Of a stretch of 64,000 bases of DNA, positions 36,991 to 48,196 are shown piece by piece. The notes below the pieces were generated by a model that saw only the letters and a program-made list of their open reading frames with translations, made no database searches and was not told the origin of the DNA. The stretch is taken from assembly GCF_032062135.1 (NCBI RefSeq), contig NC_092859.1, forward strand, positions 68,137,380 to 68,201,379, given 5' to 3'. Made by a program: the position numbers and the translations under genes. Positions within the stretch are counted from its first letter, which is position 1, and each line of letters begins with the position of its first letter. The DNA comes from Pyxicephalus adspersus (taxonomy: Eukaryota; Chordata; Amphibia; Anura; Pyxicephalidae).

Positions 36991-37719
36991 CTGTGTTCTC
37001 TAACACAACCCCATAGAACAGGGTGAAATGAACATCTCCTCACTCTTAGATTTCAAAAGTTGTCGGAATCGCGTCCATCCTTGACGCTACACCACTGGGG
37101 CTGATGTTTGGATTGTCTATTCTAAATTACATAAAACTTTATGGAAACATCCAGCATCAGTAAATGTTTGGACTAATTCACCAACATTGTGATAACAAAT
37201 GTGATCTGATGAAGCGGATAAATTCCATAAAAATGCATCATTACCATAAATAATATTCAAGTTACAATGTTTTTGTATCGCTGGTGATGTGAAATACCCT
37301 TTGTTGCACTGTATATGAAATCTAATACACGAAAAAATATTTTTTTAAATAATCATGTCTAAATTATAATAAATTATGTATGTGAATTTTGAAAAAAGTT
37401 TGTGCTCCTAAACTGCCTTTAGAGTATGGCAGTAAATTATTTTGTTGTTTATCAGTCTGATGGCAGTAGGATTGGGCCAAGGGTCCAGTTTAAACATATT
37501 GTAGATTCTTTATCCTGGTAAACCCTTTTACCCATAATACCGTTTAACCTATATACAATAGTGATACTGGTGTATATACTTTATAAAAAAAAAATTACAC
37601 CACTTTATAGTTTCTATGTTGGTATCTATACTTTCTCTATGTTAAGATCACTTGTGGATACATTGTATAGTTATCTTTTTTTCAATACATTTTTAATAAT
37701 TAGAAAAAAAAATAAGTAC
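36991..37719. other. AT-rich interval with no recognised feature
   Basis: No motif or repeat identified. Confidence 0.5.
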
Positions 37720-38018
37720 ATTAAATGTGACACACAGATTTTACAGTATAAACAAACAAACGGTGCACATAATAAGATTATTATCTGCAAAAACTGAGTT
37801 TTTAAGGCTCTTAAGACACAAGGGGATATATAACAGAGAATTTAACATCTGGGGAATCTGTGTAATAGAGAAAATAATATGTGCAATCAAACCCAACCTC
37901 TGTTGGAGTTCGGTATTCGACATTCCCTCTTAGAGCTGAATAACTATCTATGCTCCAAAGACAAGCACTTACATTAAAAAACAAAAAAAAAGCGAAGAGA
38001 AATTGACCATCTGCCCTC

Positions 38019-41000
38019 TCATATGGTAAGGAGAGAACTATCAAAATCTGCAGGCATACAGTGCTCAATCCATGGATCCCATACCTTTCTGAAAATATGC
38101 AGACGGTTCTGGAGTCTAGCCATAATATTTTCGTTGATCAGATACCACAATACCTTTGTTTTCACTTGTGCCACAGTGGGCAAGCCAGACCACCAAGATT
38201 TAGCTAGGGTCTGCTTAGCGGCAGTAAGTACAAAGGACATAAAGCGAAACTGACTCTTAGTGATTCGCTGGGGGCGTAGCATCAAAAGGGCTTCAAACGG
38301 ATCCTTGCGGATACCTCTGCCCACTATAGTATATATAATTTGATAGACACCAGCCTAGAATCGTTTGATTTTTGGGGCATTGCCACAAATGTGGTACAGA
38401 GTGCCTGGAGACCCACAGCCATGGAAACAACTCCCTGAGCAATCCGGGCGGTATGTCGCCAATCTAGTAGGGTCCATGTAGCAGCGGAGCAAGAGCTTAT
38501 AGTTTGCTTCATGATACCGCAAATTGGGGGTACCATGTGCTGCGGAGTCCCACATTTGCTGCCACTGTTCCTCGGACACCTGTCTTCCAATATCTGTCCC
38601 CATTTAGATGCATATGATAGAGGGTGGGAGTAGTTAGCCAGGAGCAGGGACCGATATACCAAAGAAAGAATACCTTTGCCCACTGGATCCCTAACACAAA
38701 TCCCTGAACATAGTGCCTTAGTTGTAAATATTAAAAAAATGTATTGGGTCTAGCTTCATATTTCTCTCTAATAGAGTCATTTTTCTCTCTGATAGAGTCA
38801 AAGGATCGTATACCACTCAGCATCACCATGTCTTTGACTCTATGAAAACCATTCTCATCCCACCACTCAAAATGCTTGGAGTTATCATAACCCGGTAGGA
38901 AGGCAGGGTTCCATGTAAGTGTAGCTAGTGGTGTATGTGGATACATCAAATTGCTTGAATACATAACAGAATCCCAAACCGATAGGTAATGTTTGATAAT
39001 AGGATCTTTAACATGGCTACACCAACCTGGATGTGTCCAGAGAAAAATATTGATAGCCATGGGTGATATCAAGGATGCCTCTATAGAGACCAACAGGGGT
39101 GTCTGCTTAGTAGCATGGCAAGCTGTTAACGGGGCTAGTTGAGCGGCCTTGTAATAGTAGTGAATGTTAGGGACCGACAGGCCACCATGAGTCTTTGGGT
39201 AATATAGAATTAGTTTGGCCACTCTGGGCCTACTGTTTCCCCAAATGAACTTGAAAAATACTTGCTGTAGAGACTGGAGCAAGGAATACGGAACATTCAC
39301 AGGTAGGACTGTAAACAGATATAGAAGTATGCAGGCAATGCAGTCATTTTAAGGGCGGAAATCCTCCCAAACCAGGAGATTTGGTACCTTTTCCAAGTCT
39401 CCAGCATCTTGGTGATTGACTTCAGAATATTAGTATAATTTGCAGTAAACATTTCCCCATAGGTTGCTGACGGATGGATACCTAGGTATGGAAGGCTATG
39501 GTCCTGCCACTGATATGGGAATATAGTTTTGACCAGGGTGTTAAGACGCTCCGGTAAAGAAATGTTGAGGACTTTAGACTTATCCTAAGCTCTATGGCCC
39601 GGGCAAACAACAGTGTATATATTGGGCAGCCTTGTCCGGTGCCCCGTTGGATTGGAAAATAATCTGAAAGGTAACCTGCATACTTCACAAATGTCTTAGG
39701 CTCAGTATAGATGGCACCAACCCACTTGCAAAAGTGTGGGTCGAACTCCTATGAGCTGAGAAGTCGCTGCAGGTAGGTCCAGGAAACTGTATCAAGGGCT
39801 TTTCTTATGTCCAGGGATAGCAGCATTGCAGACACCCCTTTTTTATGGGCTTTATTATTCAACTGCATTACACATCGAACATTGTCACTCGCCTGTCTCT
39901 GGGGCATGAATCCCACTTGGTCCTTGCCAGTTAGACATAGGATACCAGTATTAGGGCGCTTGGCCAGGATAAGGGCCAAAACTTTGACATCCAAATTTAA
40001 CATGATCAGTGTTGGGATTAGGTATCATGCAAATGGTAGCAGTAAGCGTATCAGGGCCGAACTTGTCCCATAACACAAGGTGGTTAAATAGGCCAGTTAG
40101 ATGTGGGGTTAGTAGGTCACTAAATTGCTTATAGTAAGTGGTCAAGAAACCATCTGGGCCTGGCCGTTGTTTTGGTTTCAAGTTGCGTATGGCCTGCTCA
40201 ACTTCCTCCTCAGAAATTTCAGCTTCTAGAGTTGCACGCAAGGTCTCTGGAACAGGTGGGAGAGGTATTGATTCAAGGAAAGTTTCCAACTTACCGAGAG
40301 GTCCCACTTCCTTGGCAGCATATAAGAAACGGAGACGCCTCTGGAATTCCTCCAGAATTTTGGATGGGTGACTGGTAGGACCAAAACCAGGAATGTTAAG
40401 AATATAGGGTTTGTGCTGTCTATCCTGTAAACGCAATCTATTGGCTAAGAGAGTGTCTGCTCTGTTACCCTTGGAATAAAATTTGTTGCTGACCCAGCGG
40501 AGATGTTTCTCAGCCTGGTTATTCAGGCACAGTTCCAACTTGAGTGCGAGTTGCTTCCAATTGTTTCTTAAGGTCCTCTGAAGGGGAGCACTTGACCTGG
40601 TTAAGCAGAAAACTATAATTTGCTTCCAATTCCATGATCTTTCCAATCTTTGCTTTTTTTATGTGAGGCTAGTTGTATAAGTTTGCCTCTGATGGCCGCC
40701 TTTTGGGTATTCCAGAGTGTCGCGGCTCCAATCTCAGGTGAATCATTGCAGGAAAAATAATCACACAGATGTTGCTGGATCATAGCACCCACCTCTGGGT
40801 CACCTAATAAAGCGTCATTTACTGACGACCCATCTGATTGGGGCTTGTCATATAAGAAGGAGAGTGTTAAAACCACAGCATCATCCTCAAACTACGAGAT
40901 TGGTGCAATTTTACATTTTTGTACTTGGGATAGCAAGAGGGTTGAAATAAAGATATGGTCAATCCTAGTCCAGACATTGTGAGGAAAAGAAAAGTGGGTT

Positions 41001-41580
41001 TAATATTGTTGTAGGGGGCGTAACTCCCTCCAGCTATCTACCAGGTTATGGTGTTGACGAATGGGCTGGGGGCCGAGCTATGGAGTACCAGCTTCGGTGC
41101 GGCTCGGAGCTTTCGTCTGTCTTAAGTCGGGGTGTAAAATAAATAATAACCACCACATAACAACAATGTGCCTTTTTGATGTTGTTGTATTTCTGTCAGC
41201 AGGCTACTGAAAAAGGGACGCTGCCTAGAATTGGGAGGATAATAGGAAACTATGCTATCTGAACATCACACAACTGCTCCACCAAAATGAGATACCGACC
41301 ATCAGGGTCTTTGATTTCTTGATCACAGGTGAACAGCAAAGACTGCCTAAAGCCAATTAAGATCCCCTTCTGTTTAGTACAAAAGCCTCCGTTGGCCACC
41401 TAAAGTTGTGGATAGTGGTTACTTAAGTACATTGGATAGGAAGAGGTTGAGAAGTGTGTCCCTTGGAGACAATTAATATAAGCCTTCTGGGCATGAAAGC
41501 CGCAGAAAGCCTTGACTCTCTTAGCAGGGGAGTTCAGCCCCTGCATATTCATACTAAGCAATGATAATGGCATGGCAAAC
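38019..41580 (-). pseudogene. L1 ORF2 (endonuclease-RT) pseudogene
   Basis: From the 5' side: the endonuclease start LSLLSMNMQGLNSPAKRVKA near 41540 and LQGTHFSTSSYP near 41460, where the family has QETH, so the catalytic Glu is Gly. RT fingers follow with LKPKQRPGPDGFLTTYYK near 40180, then LNLDVKVLALILAKR and DQVGFMPQRQASDN (39870-40000) and LLSLDIRKALDTVSW. IQRGTGQGCPIYTLLFA lies near 39630. Directly after it the sequence jumps, and the (F/Y)ADD catalytic box is deleted near 39585. The C-terminal part has FKFIWGNSRPRVAKLILYY near 39230 and the zinc-knuckle-like CFHGCGSPGTLYHICG near 38400. Such a protein nicks DNA and primes cDNA synthesis; this copy cannot. Confidence 0.85.
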
Positions 41581-42137
41581 ACATAATGCATAGCAAATAA
41601 GTAATGCAGCATCACAGTTGGTATTTTTGAGATAAAAATATTAGGGAGATCCGGTCCCAAAAGAGAGGGATGGGGGCACCAGGGTTGAAAGAGAGGGGCG
41701 CACAAAGACAAACATTAAACGACAACAAAAAAAGTGCACTTGACCCCACTTGGAGGCCAAGAATGCATTCAACAAACATTGTTACAATGTAATAGGGTAC
41801 CTGCCCTGAACAATAAAACCAGTGGGCGTCTAAGGAGTGCGCAGTGACCACCGCCTGAGAGAAGCCAAGCCCAATGTTAATATGACCAATCTCAGAGAGC
41901 ACCAAGCGCACCACAGAAACAATAACAGTAAAGTAATCTAAAATGAAGTTACCACCCAAAAACATATTTCCTGAGAAGCACAACATTGTCATCAGGATCT
42001 TGTAAACATATGTTTTAGCACAAAAATAGAGGATTATTAGCATGTAGAAGAGATAGAAAGGGGGCAAGCCCCCAAAAGAGTCCGTCATGTTTGCCATGAA
42101 GATCAACCATGGCTCCAGACAGGTAATGTCATGGTAC
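41581..42137 (-). other. L1 inter-ORF segment
   Basis: It lies between the ORF2 endonuclease start and the LTR insertion point. A long minus-strand open frame runs across it and into the LTR. It is rich in hydrophobic residues but has no recognised domain, and I treat it as non-coding. Confidence 0.5.
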
Positions 42138-42900
42138 TGTGGGGCAGGACGATAGACCCTCTGTGTCACCAGCTCGGTTGGCACAGACATGCACAGTCCT
42201 CGAGCCTCTAGAGGTGAGGATGTTGCGCTGCGGGCAACTGCCAGGTTGCGGCCCCCGTGCACGTTGAGGCAAGTGACTGCTGACAGACAGACAGGAACAA
42301 AATGAGGTTCCAAAGGAAAATCCAAAAGAGTAGTCAGACGAGCCAAAAGGTCAGGGCAGGCAGCGAACAAGGTTGGTCAGGAAACAGGCAAGAGGTCAGG
42401 ATGGGCAGCAAACAAGCGAATTCAGGAAACAAGCCGGGGTCAGTACACAAAGAATCTGGAGCTGGAGAAACAAACAACAGGAACCTGGAAGCAGAGCCAA
42501 CGGAACTCCTTGTTCAGGCAACTTCCTGTTGCCCCGTCACTTCCTTAAGAAGGGAATGTCAGGTGATGGACGTGGATGAAGTGAGCAGAGGGAGTACTGA
42601 GATATTCTCAGGTGTTATTCAGATGTTTGCCAGCAGAGGGAGTCTGTCTGCGGAATACCCTGCTTCTCTGAGGCAAGGGAGGAGCTAACAGAGAATCACC
42701 TTACTTTAAACAGGAAGTATTCAGTGTGTTGGATTCAGAGATGTTGCTGGCAGCAGGGGACTGCAAAGAGGGTGAGCAAGAAGGAGGCACAAATCCCCTG
42801 GACCTTCAGGGATCTGTGAAAGGTAGGAGCAAAGCCTCAGGGATTTGCTTCTGTGATGGTGCGGGGGTGTTCATCATGCTGTTGCCTTCGAAGATGAAAG
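42138..42900 (-). mobile_element. Gypsy-type LTR inserted in the L1
   Basis: It begins TGTGGGGCAGGAC, and ACCCTCTGTGTCACCAG follows. The nested LTR at 59686 has the same start order (TGCACGGCAGGAC, then ACCCTCTGTGTCACCAG). GCTGGCAGCAGGGGA occurs near the right end of both. GAGGATGTTGCGCTGC and CTGCCAGGTTGCGG also match the LTR at 62463-63130, so the three are related. The minus orientation is inferred from the last comparison. The right border is approximate. Confidence 0.65.
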
Positions 42901-42904
42901 CTGG

Positions 42905-43809
42905 AGGGTGATGGTTGAGGGGACATCCTACCCTCAGATGCTTACTGGGCCCTCTGCTGGGAATTAGGAGGGTCAGGCAAGGAGAAACCCAGATCATGAA
43001 AACATTAATCCGCTTCCTCCAGGGTGGCCACTATGTAGGTGATATCTTTATAGATGAAAGATAATTTGAATAAGAACCCCGCATCTGTATTTTATGCGCT
43101 GGCTTTGCAGCTCTAAGAGCCACGGTTTAAGTGCCCGCCTTTTCTGAATGGTGATTTGAGCCAGATCCGCAAAAACTTGATAATCATGGCCCTGGAAGTG
43201 TAGTGGAGCTTTGTCATGAGCCGCCCGCATCAGGTGCTCTTTGGTTTGGTAATAGTTGAACGCAACCACAATGTCATGTGGCGGGCCCTTAGGTTGGCAT
43301 TTGGTGAGGGTTCTGTGGATACGATCCACCTCCAATTGTTCTATGGGGATGTCTGGTGCCAACTCCTGTAATAATACAGTGACCATGGAGTTTAGATCCA
43401 CTATCGATTCAGGCAGCCCCCTTATCCTTATATTAGCGCGGCGTGTCCGGTTATCCATGTCCTCCAGTTTATAATGGAGAGCTTGGATGTCTGATTTCAG
43501 GGATTCTATATCCTCCTCATGGCCTTCCAGGACAGTATTAGTTTCATGCATACGCTCATCTAACTTGCATTTTAGCCAAGAGATCTGGAACCTCAGGGGG
43601 TTCAGGCTGCACCAGCACTGGGAATGGAGGGAGAGCAGGAGAGCCCTGTAGGGAGATTTCTGACTCACTGCGCTGAAGATCTGAAGCCACGCTGTTCTCT
43701 GGGCTGCCGGGCGCCATCTTGGGTGTAACACGCTGCAGCGCTGCTGCTCTCCCCTGCTGCACGGTCCGCCTTTTATTTTGCTAGGAACGAAGACCCATCT
43801 CCTCCTCAT
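42905..43809 (-). pseudogene. L1 ORF1 (RNA-binding chaperone) pseudogene
   Basis: The minus-strand frame shows the ORF1p layout. A charged, coiled-coil-like stretch (ESLKSDIQALHYKLEDMDNR) leads into the RRM start NRTRRANIRIRGLPES, then LEVDRIHRTLTKCQPKGPPH with DIVVAFNYYQTKEHLMRAA, and the C-terminal domain FQGHDYQVFADLAQITIQKR. The frame is lost near 43050, and the tail (PCLTLLIPSRGP region) continues in other frames to about 42905. Sequence N-terminal to about 43600 reads poorly, so frameshifts are likely there as well. ORF1p trimers coat L1 RNA. This copy is broken. Confidence 0.8.
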
Positions 43810-44053
43810 GATCCTGGGAAGCTGTGGTGCTGGAAAGGCGGTGGTGCGCTTGGTGCTCGTGGCAATATAGGGCTGCTATCTCTAAGGCGGAGCTTAATCA
43901 GGCAGCTGCCATCACCGACCGCCGCGCATGCGCACTTCTAAGCTTATGTTTTTTTGCAGATCAATACTTTGTTTAAAACCATTCCATGTTGTTTTACTAT
44001 TGTTGTTATACCACGCAATATATTTTTGTCATAAAATTTGTTTTATGGATTTT

Positions 44054-44074
44054 CTATCTATCTATCTATCTATC

Positions 44075-44113
<39 letters not shown>

Positions 44114-44163
44114 ATCTATCTATCTATCTATCTATCTATCATCTATCTATCTATCTATCTATT
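44054..44163. repeat. (CTAT)n microsatellite
   Basis: Tetranucleotide CTAT/ATCT array with three phase-shifting ATCATC interruptions. Confidence 0.95.
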
Positions 44164-44655
44164 TTTTTCTAAGAAAGTGCTGGTGGGCTCTCTGTTCAGT
44201 AAATGCACTTGCACCACCTGGAAAACAACTTTGTCTCTGCATCTAGAAATATGACTCGCAGTTGGAATTGTTTTGGACTATAATCAGGCCATACATTTGT
44301 TGTTTCCATTTGAATGTTGTATTTACTCTGTTATAGTGTATATCATTGACTGAGGGCCCATCATTCAGTACACACTGCATTTGATATATGTTTATACTCT
44401 AATTTTAAATTCAAATAAATATTAATTAATACAACCAAGTGTTTATGTCAACCTTGCTTTTTTTGTAGAAACTTTGTAGTATGTTATTGACCACGGGATT
44501 TTTTTATAATAGTTTTGAATAATGAAACAATGAATGGATGAAAGCTGCCAAGCACAAAGTACCCTATTTTTGTAGTTGCTGGTCTTGCAAGACCATTCAA
44601 TAAACAGTAGAGTAAAAAAAAAAGAATAGAAAAAGTGAAGAACAGAAAAAAGGAA
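44164..44655. other. Interval with no recognised feature
   Basis: AT-rich, no motif-bearing frames. Confidence 0.5.
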
Positions 44656-44770
44656 ATATATATTTAATGTACAGCACTGCGTAATATGTTGGTGCTATAT
44701 AAATCCTGTTTATTATTTTTATTATTATTATTAATAATAATAATAATAATAATAATAAAAATAATAATAT
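44656..44770 (+). mobile_element. Short retroposon tail with TTA/TAA repeat
   Basis: TTTAATGTACAGCACTGCGT followed by AATATGTTGGTGCTATATAA is the same 3' end as at 17731-17770, followed by TTA and TAA runs. Only the 3' end is present. Confidence 0.7.
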
Positions 44771-45259
44771 ACAATACAATATATAGTAACTACTAGTAAA
44801 AAAAAAAAATAAAGGGAAAAAATAAAAATAGAAACAGGTGACATTGCAGAAGAAGAATTAAGAGGTAGGGACAAAATGTAGCCAGCCCTAGACAGGAATT
44901 GCTGTAGCATAGATCTTCTTGGCTGAGTAATTTTCTTTCTAAGGCCCTAATTTATCAAGCAAAATTTTGCGCACGCATATTGGTGATCCAACATCGGACC
45001 CAACAACTTATTTATCAACAGATTTTCAGCCGCTGAGAATACTCTGGTGTATTCTCCCAACATTTATGAATTGAAATAATCTGGCACTTTGAGGCGCGCA
45101 TCTCCCGCAGCTTGACCCTAGCAAACTTGCATCAAAAGTCGTTTATTCCCTAATAAATCTTTCTTTTAAATGGCACACATCTTCCAGCTCTAAATAAAAA
45201 TGTATGATTTGTTGAAATGTTTAAAACATATAAATTACCTTAGAAATAAGCATATTTTT
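44771..45259. other. Interval with no recognised feature
   Basis: Contains a poly-A stretch and low-complexity DNA. Possible unplaced repeat sequence near 44940-45130. Confidence 0.4.
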
Positions 45260-45480
45260 AAATGACCTAATGTTTGTGGGTTCTGAAAGAGTTGATTGAT
45301 TTCAGCTGTTTACATAGGTGAATGCCTAAACACTTAAGAAGCCTGACCCCAGGATGATAAATCGCCCAGTGATAAATCGGTGAGTACTCTGGCAGGCGAC
45401 ACCTCACTTTTGCCAGCGGACTAGATCATCCACCATCCACGTTCTTGTTTGCTTCTATGTATATCTATATTAAATATATA
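45260..45480 (-). repeat. Dispersed repeat C (copy 2, inverted)
   Basis: Diverged inverse of 22935-23115, best seen at CACGTTCTTGTTTGCTTCT near 45438. Confidence 0.55.
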
Positions 45481-45538
45481 TATACAGTATAAAAATATCA
45501 AAAGATATATATATATATAAATACATAGATAGATATTG

Positions 45539-46444
45539 TCACAGCTGGCCAAAGAAATCACAGGGTTTCGTCCAGGACAGGTACATTGCCTGGATATAGG
45601 TTATACGCAGAGTATTTTTCTGTTTAGTCAGTTTTCCTTTTGACCTGAAGGTGGGGTTGAAGTACCAGGCTGAATGACAATGAACTTCTTGGCCAGGTGG
45701 GGGACCTAAAGAGGCCTGGGTATGATCAGGTGTAACTGTCTGACCTGAAATGCATCCTGGAAGTTAGGCTGGGGATATAAACTCCCAGCCTGCTTCTTTC
45801 TGTGACTCAGTGTTGGCTGGTGATCTAGGAGGAGGTCCAAGGTGAGCTGTGAGTAAAGACACAGACTTTGTTGGAAAAGCTTTATGGTTAGGGCCTTAAG
45901 CTGAGTACACACGTCAGATTTTTATCGCCCCATAATCGGCATCGGCCAGATATCGGGCGAAAATCTGGCGTGTGAACAGTCCGCGTCGTCCATCGTCCGA
46001 ACGACCGTCCTGGCGGATCCACGGACGATGAATGACGGCCGATTCCTAATGAAAGGAAAGGGGGAGAGCGTGCAGCAGGGTGCCGATCCGTCGTTCTCCC
46101 CCTCCCCTCTCCATAGAGCAGAACAGTGCTGTATGTACAGCACCGTTCATGCATCGTGTAGTCCTTTGTCGTTGGAAAGGATCGTGAAAGATCCTCTCCA
46201 ACGACAAAAATTGCACGTGTGTACGCAGCTTTAGAGTCCTGCAGAGCACTAGGTTGGCCTGGATTGTTACTAAAGGGAACTAACAGTTAGTTAGTGGCCA
46301 GGCTTTATTTTGCTGTTTGATTTATTTTGTCAGTTTTTGTGTGAAAATAGTATTAGTGAATAAAACACTTGATGCACTTTTAACTTGATGGCCCTGTTTC
46401 CTGTTTGAAACCCCCCCCCCCTCGTTGCTACGGGCGATCTCACA
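45539..46444 (+). mobile_element. 5' LTR of the chimeric gypsy-type element
   Basis: It starts TGTCACAGCTGGCC and ends CGATCTCACA, giving TG...CA borders. About 570 bp remain after removing the nested MITE at 45899-46230. It is followed two bases later by TGGTGGAGGATTCGGGC, a plausible tRNA primer-binding site, and then by a gag start. CAGGGTTTCGTCCAGG, ACAGGTACATTGCC and AGGCTGAATGACAAT recur in the partial 3' LTR at 49868-49942, confirming it as a repeat. Confidence 0.75.
45899..46230. mobile_element. Harbinger-like MITE nested in the LTR
   Basis: The ends AGCTGAGTACACACG and CGTGTGTACGCAGCT, flanked on both sides by TTA (45896-45898, 46231-46233), place it in the same family as 7376-7893. 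It is 332 bp with no transposase. It entered after the LTR, so it gives a relative age. Confidence 0.9.
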
Positions 46445-46446
46445 TA

Positions 46447-46463
46447 TGGTGGAGGATTCGGGC
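46447..46463 (+). promoter_or_regulatory. Possible primer-binding site
   Basis: TGGTGGAGGATTCGGGC lies two bases after the LTR end. TGG matches the CCA terminus of a tRNA, and the rest is compatible with an acceptor and T-stem. The tRNA was not identified. Confidence 0.4.
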
Positions 46464-46494
46464 AGCTTTATAAGCAGGTGTTTGGAAGGCCAGC

Positions 46495-46935
46495 ATGGAG
46501 AAGATACTAAAACAGCTTGTTTTGGCAAATGCCAACCAACAGCAGGCCAATGCGAAGCAAAAGCGTACTAACCAACATCTGCTGCTAGGTCTGGAAAAAG
46601 CGGAGGCCCACCAAGAGGAATTGTTGGAAATACAAGCACAGAGCTACCAACAACAATTAGATGCACTAAAACAGCAGATATCTTTACGAGAGCAGGCTGA
46701 TGGCGAGAGTGATGCTGGGCATTTGTCAGTTTTTCGGGTAAGCCAATTATTGCCAAAAATGACTGCAGATGATGATCCTGAGGTGTTTTTGACTACATTT
46801 GAAAGAACTGCGGAGAGAGAGAGGGCTGTACCCAAGCGCAGTGGGCGGGTATAGTGGCGCCATTTCTGACAGGGGAGTAGCAAAAGGTGTATGGTTACCT
46901 GGCCCCAGACGACGCCAAGTGTTATGTGAACCTTA
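46495..46935 (+). pseudogene. Gypsy-type gag, N-terminal part
   Basis: The ATG at 46495 opens a Gln-rich coiled-coil-like stretch (QQQANAKQKRTNQHLL and YQQQLDALKQQISLREQ), followed by LPKMTADDDPEVFLTTFERT, a hallmark of Gag from a vertebrate gypsy group. A frameshift near 46840 moves to WAGIVAPFLTGE, stop, then LAPDDAKCY, the next conserved Gag block. From about 46953 the frame reads LGVNPAVRP and then runs without a stop into topoisomerase-like sequence. No zinc knuckle, protease or RT follows. Gag would form the virus-like particle; the break shows this copy no longer does. Confidence 0.75.
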
Positions 46936-47029
46936 AAACTTAAAGGAGGAGTCTGGGTGTGAACCCTGCAGTGCGGCCCAACGAGTTGACAAATAGACTT
47001 ACCAGACACCTCCAGAAAAGGTTGTTACC

Positions 47030-47520
47030 CAGGGCAACACAGAAGAATTTCTTTGCTGACTGGAGAGTGCAGAAGATTAAAGTAGAAAAGAAGACCATAT
47101 AGCCATTAGATAAATGTAACAAGTATTTCTTCGATGGAAATGAGGAGAGGAAAGCATTGCCTAAGGAGGAGAAACAGAAATTAAAGGAGGAGGCCAATAA
47201 GCTTTAGGAAGAGTACAGAAATCACATACTGGATCAGCATCAGGAAAAAATCTGAAACTTCAAAAATTAACCACCGGGTCTTTTCTGTGGCACCAGGTGA
47301 CCACCCCAAAATGAGAATAAAACCAGAAGATGTCATTATAAACTGCAGCAAAGACTCAAAGATTCTGGAGCCCCATCCTGGCCACAGGTGGAAGGAAGTA
47401 CGCTGTGATAACAGGGTCACCTGGCTGGCTTCATGGACAAAAAACAATTCAGAGTTCAATCAAGTACATCATGTTGAACCCCAGTTAAAAACTCAAGGAG
47501 GAAAAGGATTGGCAGAAATA
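47030..47520 (+). pseudogene. TOP1MT: Captured DNA topoisomerase I fragment (TOP1/TOP1MT)
   Basis: One frame gives KNFFADWR, KEEKQKLKEEANKL, ILDQHQEKI, then GDHPKM, IKPEDVIINCSKDSKI, PGHRWKEVRCDNRVTWLASW and IKYIMLNP...KLKEEKDWQK, in the order of the core domain of type IB topoisomerase I. The choice of residues (EEKQKLKEEA, LDQHQEKI) fits the mitochondrial paralogue somewhat better. It spans several exons without introns, so it comes from mRNA. The active-site Tyr region is absent. There are at least four stops and one frameshift. It follows gag in the same frame from 46953 to the TAG at 47100-47102. The enzyme relaxes DNA supercoils; this fragment cannot. Confidence 0.85.
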
Positions 47521-48190
47521 GGAGAACATTGAATTTGATGGGTCTGAAGAAGAGAAAAAACCTGTTGCCAAAAAAAAAAAAAAACTGTCAAAAAGCCTGC
47601 AGCCAAGGAAAAGGTAAAGGAAAAGTCTAAGGATGAGAAAGACTCAGAAAAAGGAGAAGCAATGGAAACAACTCCCCTGTCGCTAAAGGAAAAATAGCTA
47701 CTTCTGACAAAAAAGGTGAATCTAAGGACAAGAAGGCAGAAGATGCTGGTGAGTCAAAAGCTGAAAAAGCAAAAGGTGAAGTAAAAGCTAAAGAGACAGA
47801 AGCTGCAGATGGGGATCAGGAGACAGAATGTGCCTCCTTATCAACTGAAGAGAAAATTGCCAATCTTGTTTCAGATGCAGTTTTGATAAATCAGGTGACG
47901 ATTTACAAAATTCTGTCAAAGTGGCTGAAGAAACTGCTCCCGCACAAACTAAAGAAAGAACCCTTGTAATCTGGGATTGAAGCTGTTGAAAGTGTTCCTG
48001 TGTTGGCTGGGGGAATGTTTCCTCTGGTTGAAGCCCAAGCTAAAGGATGGGACCCTGTTTCAGCGTAGACAAAAGAACAGCCTGAAGGGCAAGAAGTAGA
48101 ACATGAGCCAAGGGTTGCTGAAGAATGAGATGTTGAATTTGAAGGTGAAGAGAATGAAGGGATCGAAAAAAAAGGCAAAAAGAAGAAGTT
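47521..48190 (+). pseudogene. Lys/Glu-rich captured sequence, source unclear
   Basis: In frame with the end of the topoisomerase fragment, the sequence reads SEEEKKPVAKKKK and KKPAAKEKVKEKSKDEKD. After a shift come KAEDAGESKAEKAKGEVKAK and STEEKIANLVSDAV, later FEGEENEGIEKKGKKKK. The composition is that of a long acidic/basic low-complexity linker from a nuclear protein. Because it runs into the NASP TPR fragment, and NASP has an acidic insert of this type, part of it may be NASP, but I cannot align it. Stops and frameshifts are frequent. Confidence 0.45.
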
Positions 48191-48196
48191 GGCAAT

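Larger units (their letters stand above)
37720..43940 (-). mobile_element. Nearly full-length dead L1-type LINE
   Basis: On the minus strand the order is a GC-rich 5' end (43810-43940), ORF1, an inter-ORF segment, then ORF2 with endonuclease, reverse transcriptase and C-terminal Cys/His knuckle, ending in an AT-rich 3' region. The span of about 6 kb, including a ~0.76-kb LTR insertion at 42138-42900, is normal for L1. Stops, frameshifts and a deletion of the RT catalytic box make it inactive. The 3' border is approximate. Confidence 0.85.

Noticed and set aside
41612..42370. 252-codon minus-strand open frame with hydrophobic stretches
   Set aside because: It crosses the border between L1 inter-ORF sequence and an inserted gypsy-type LTR, and has no recognised domain, so it is most likely a chance frame.
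43928..44254. Open frame of over 100 codons rich in Tyr, Leu, Ser and Ile
   Set aside because: It is a translation of the CTAT microsatellite.
45922..46249. Several overlapping open frames of about 70-90 codons
   Set aside because: They fall inside a MITE with inverted ends and are mirror-image shadows.
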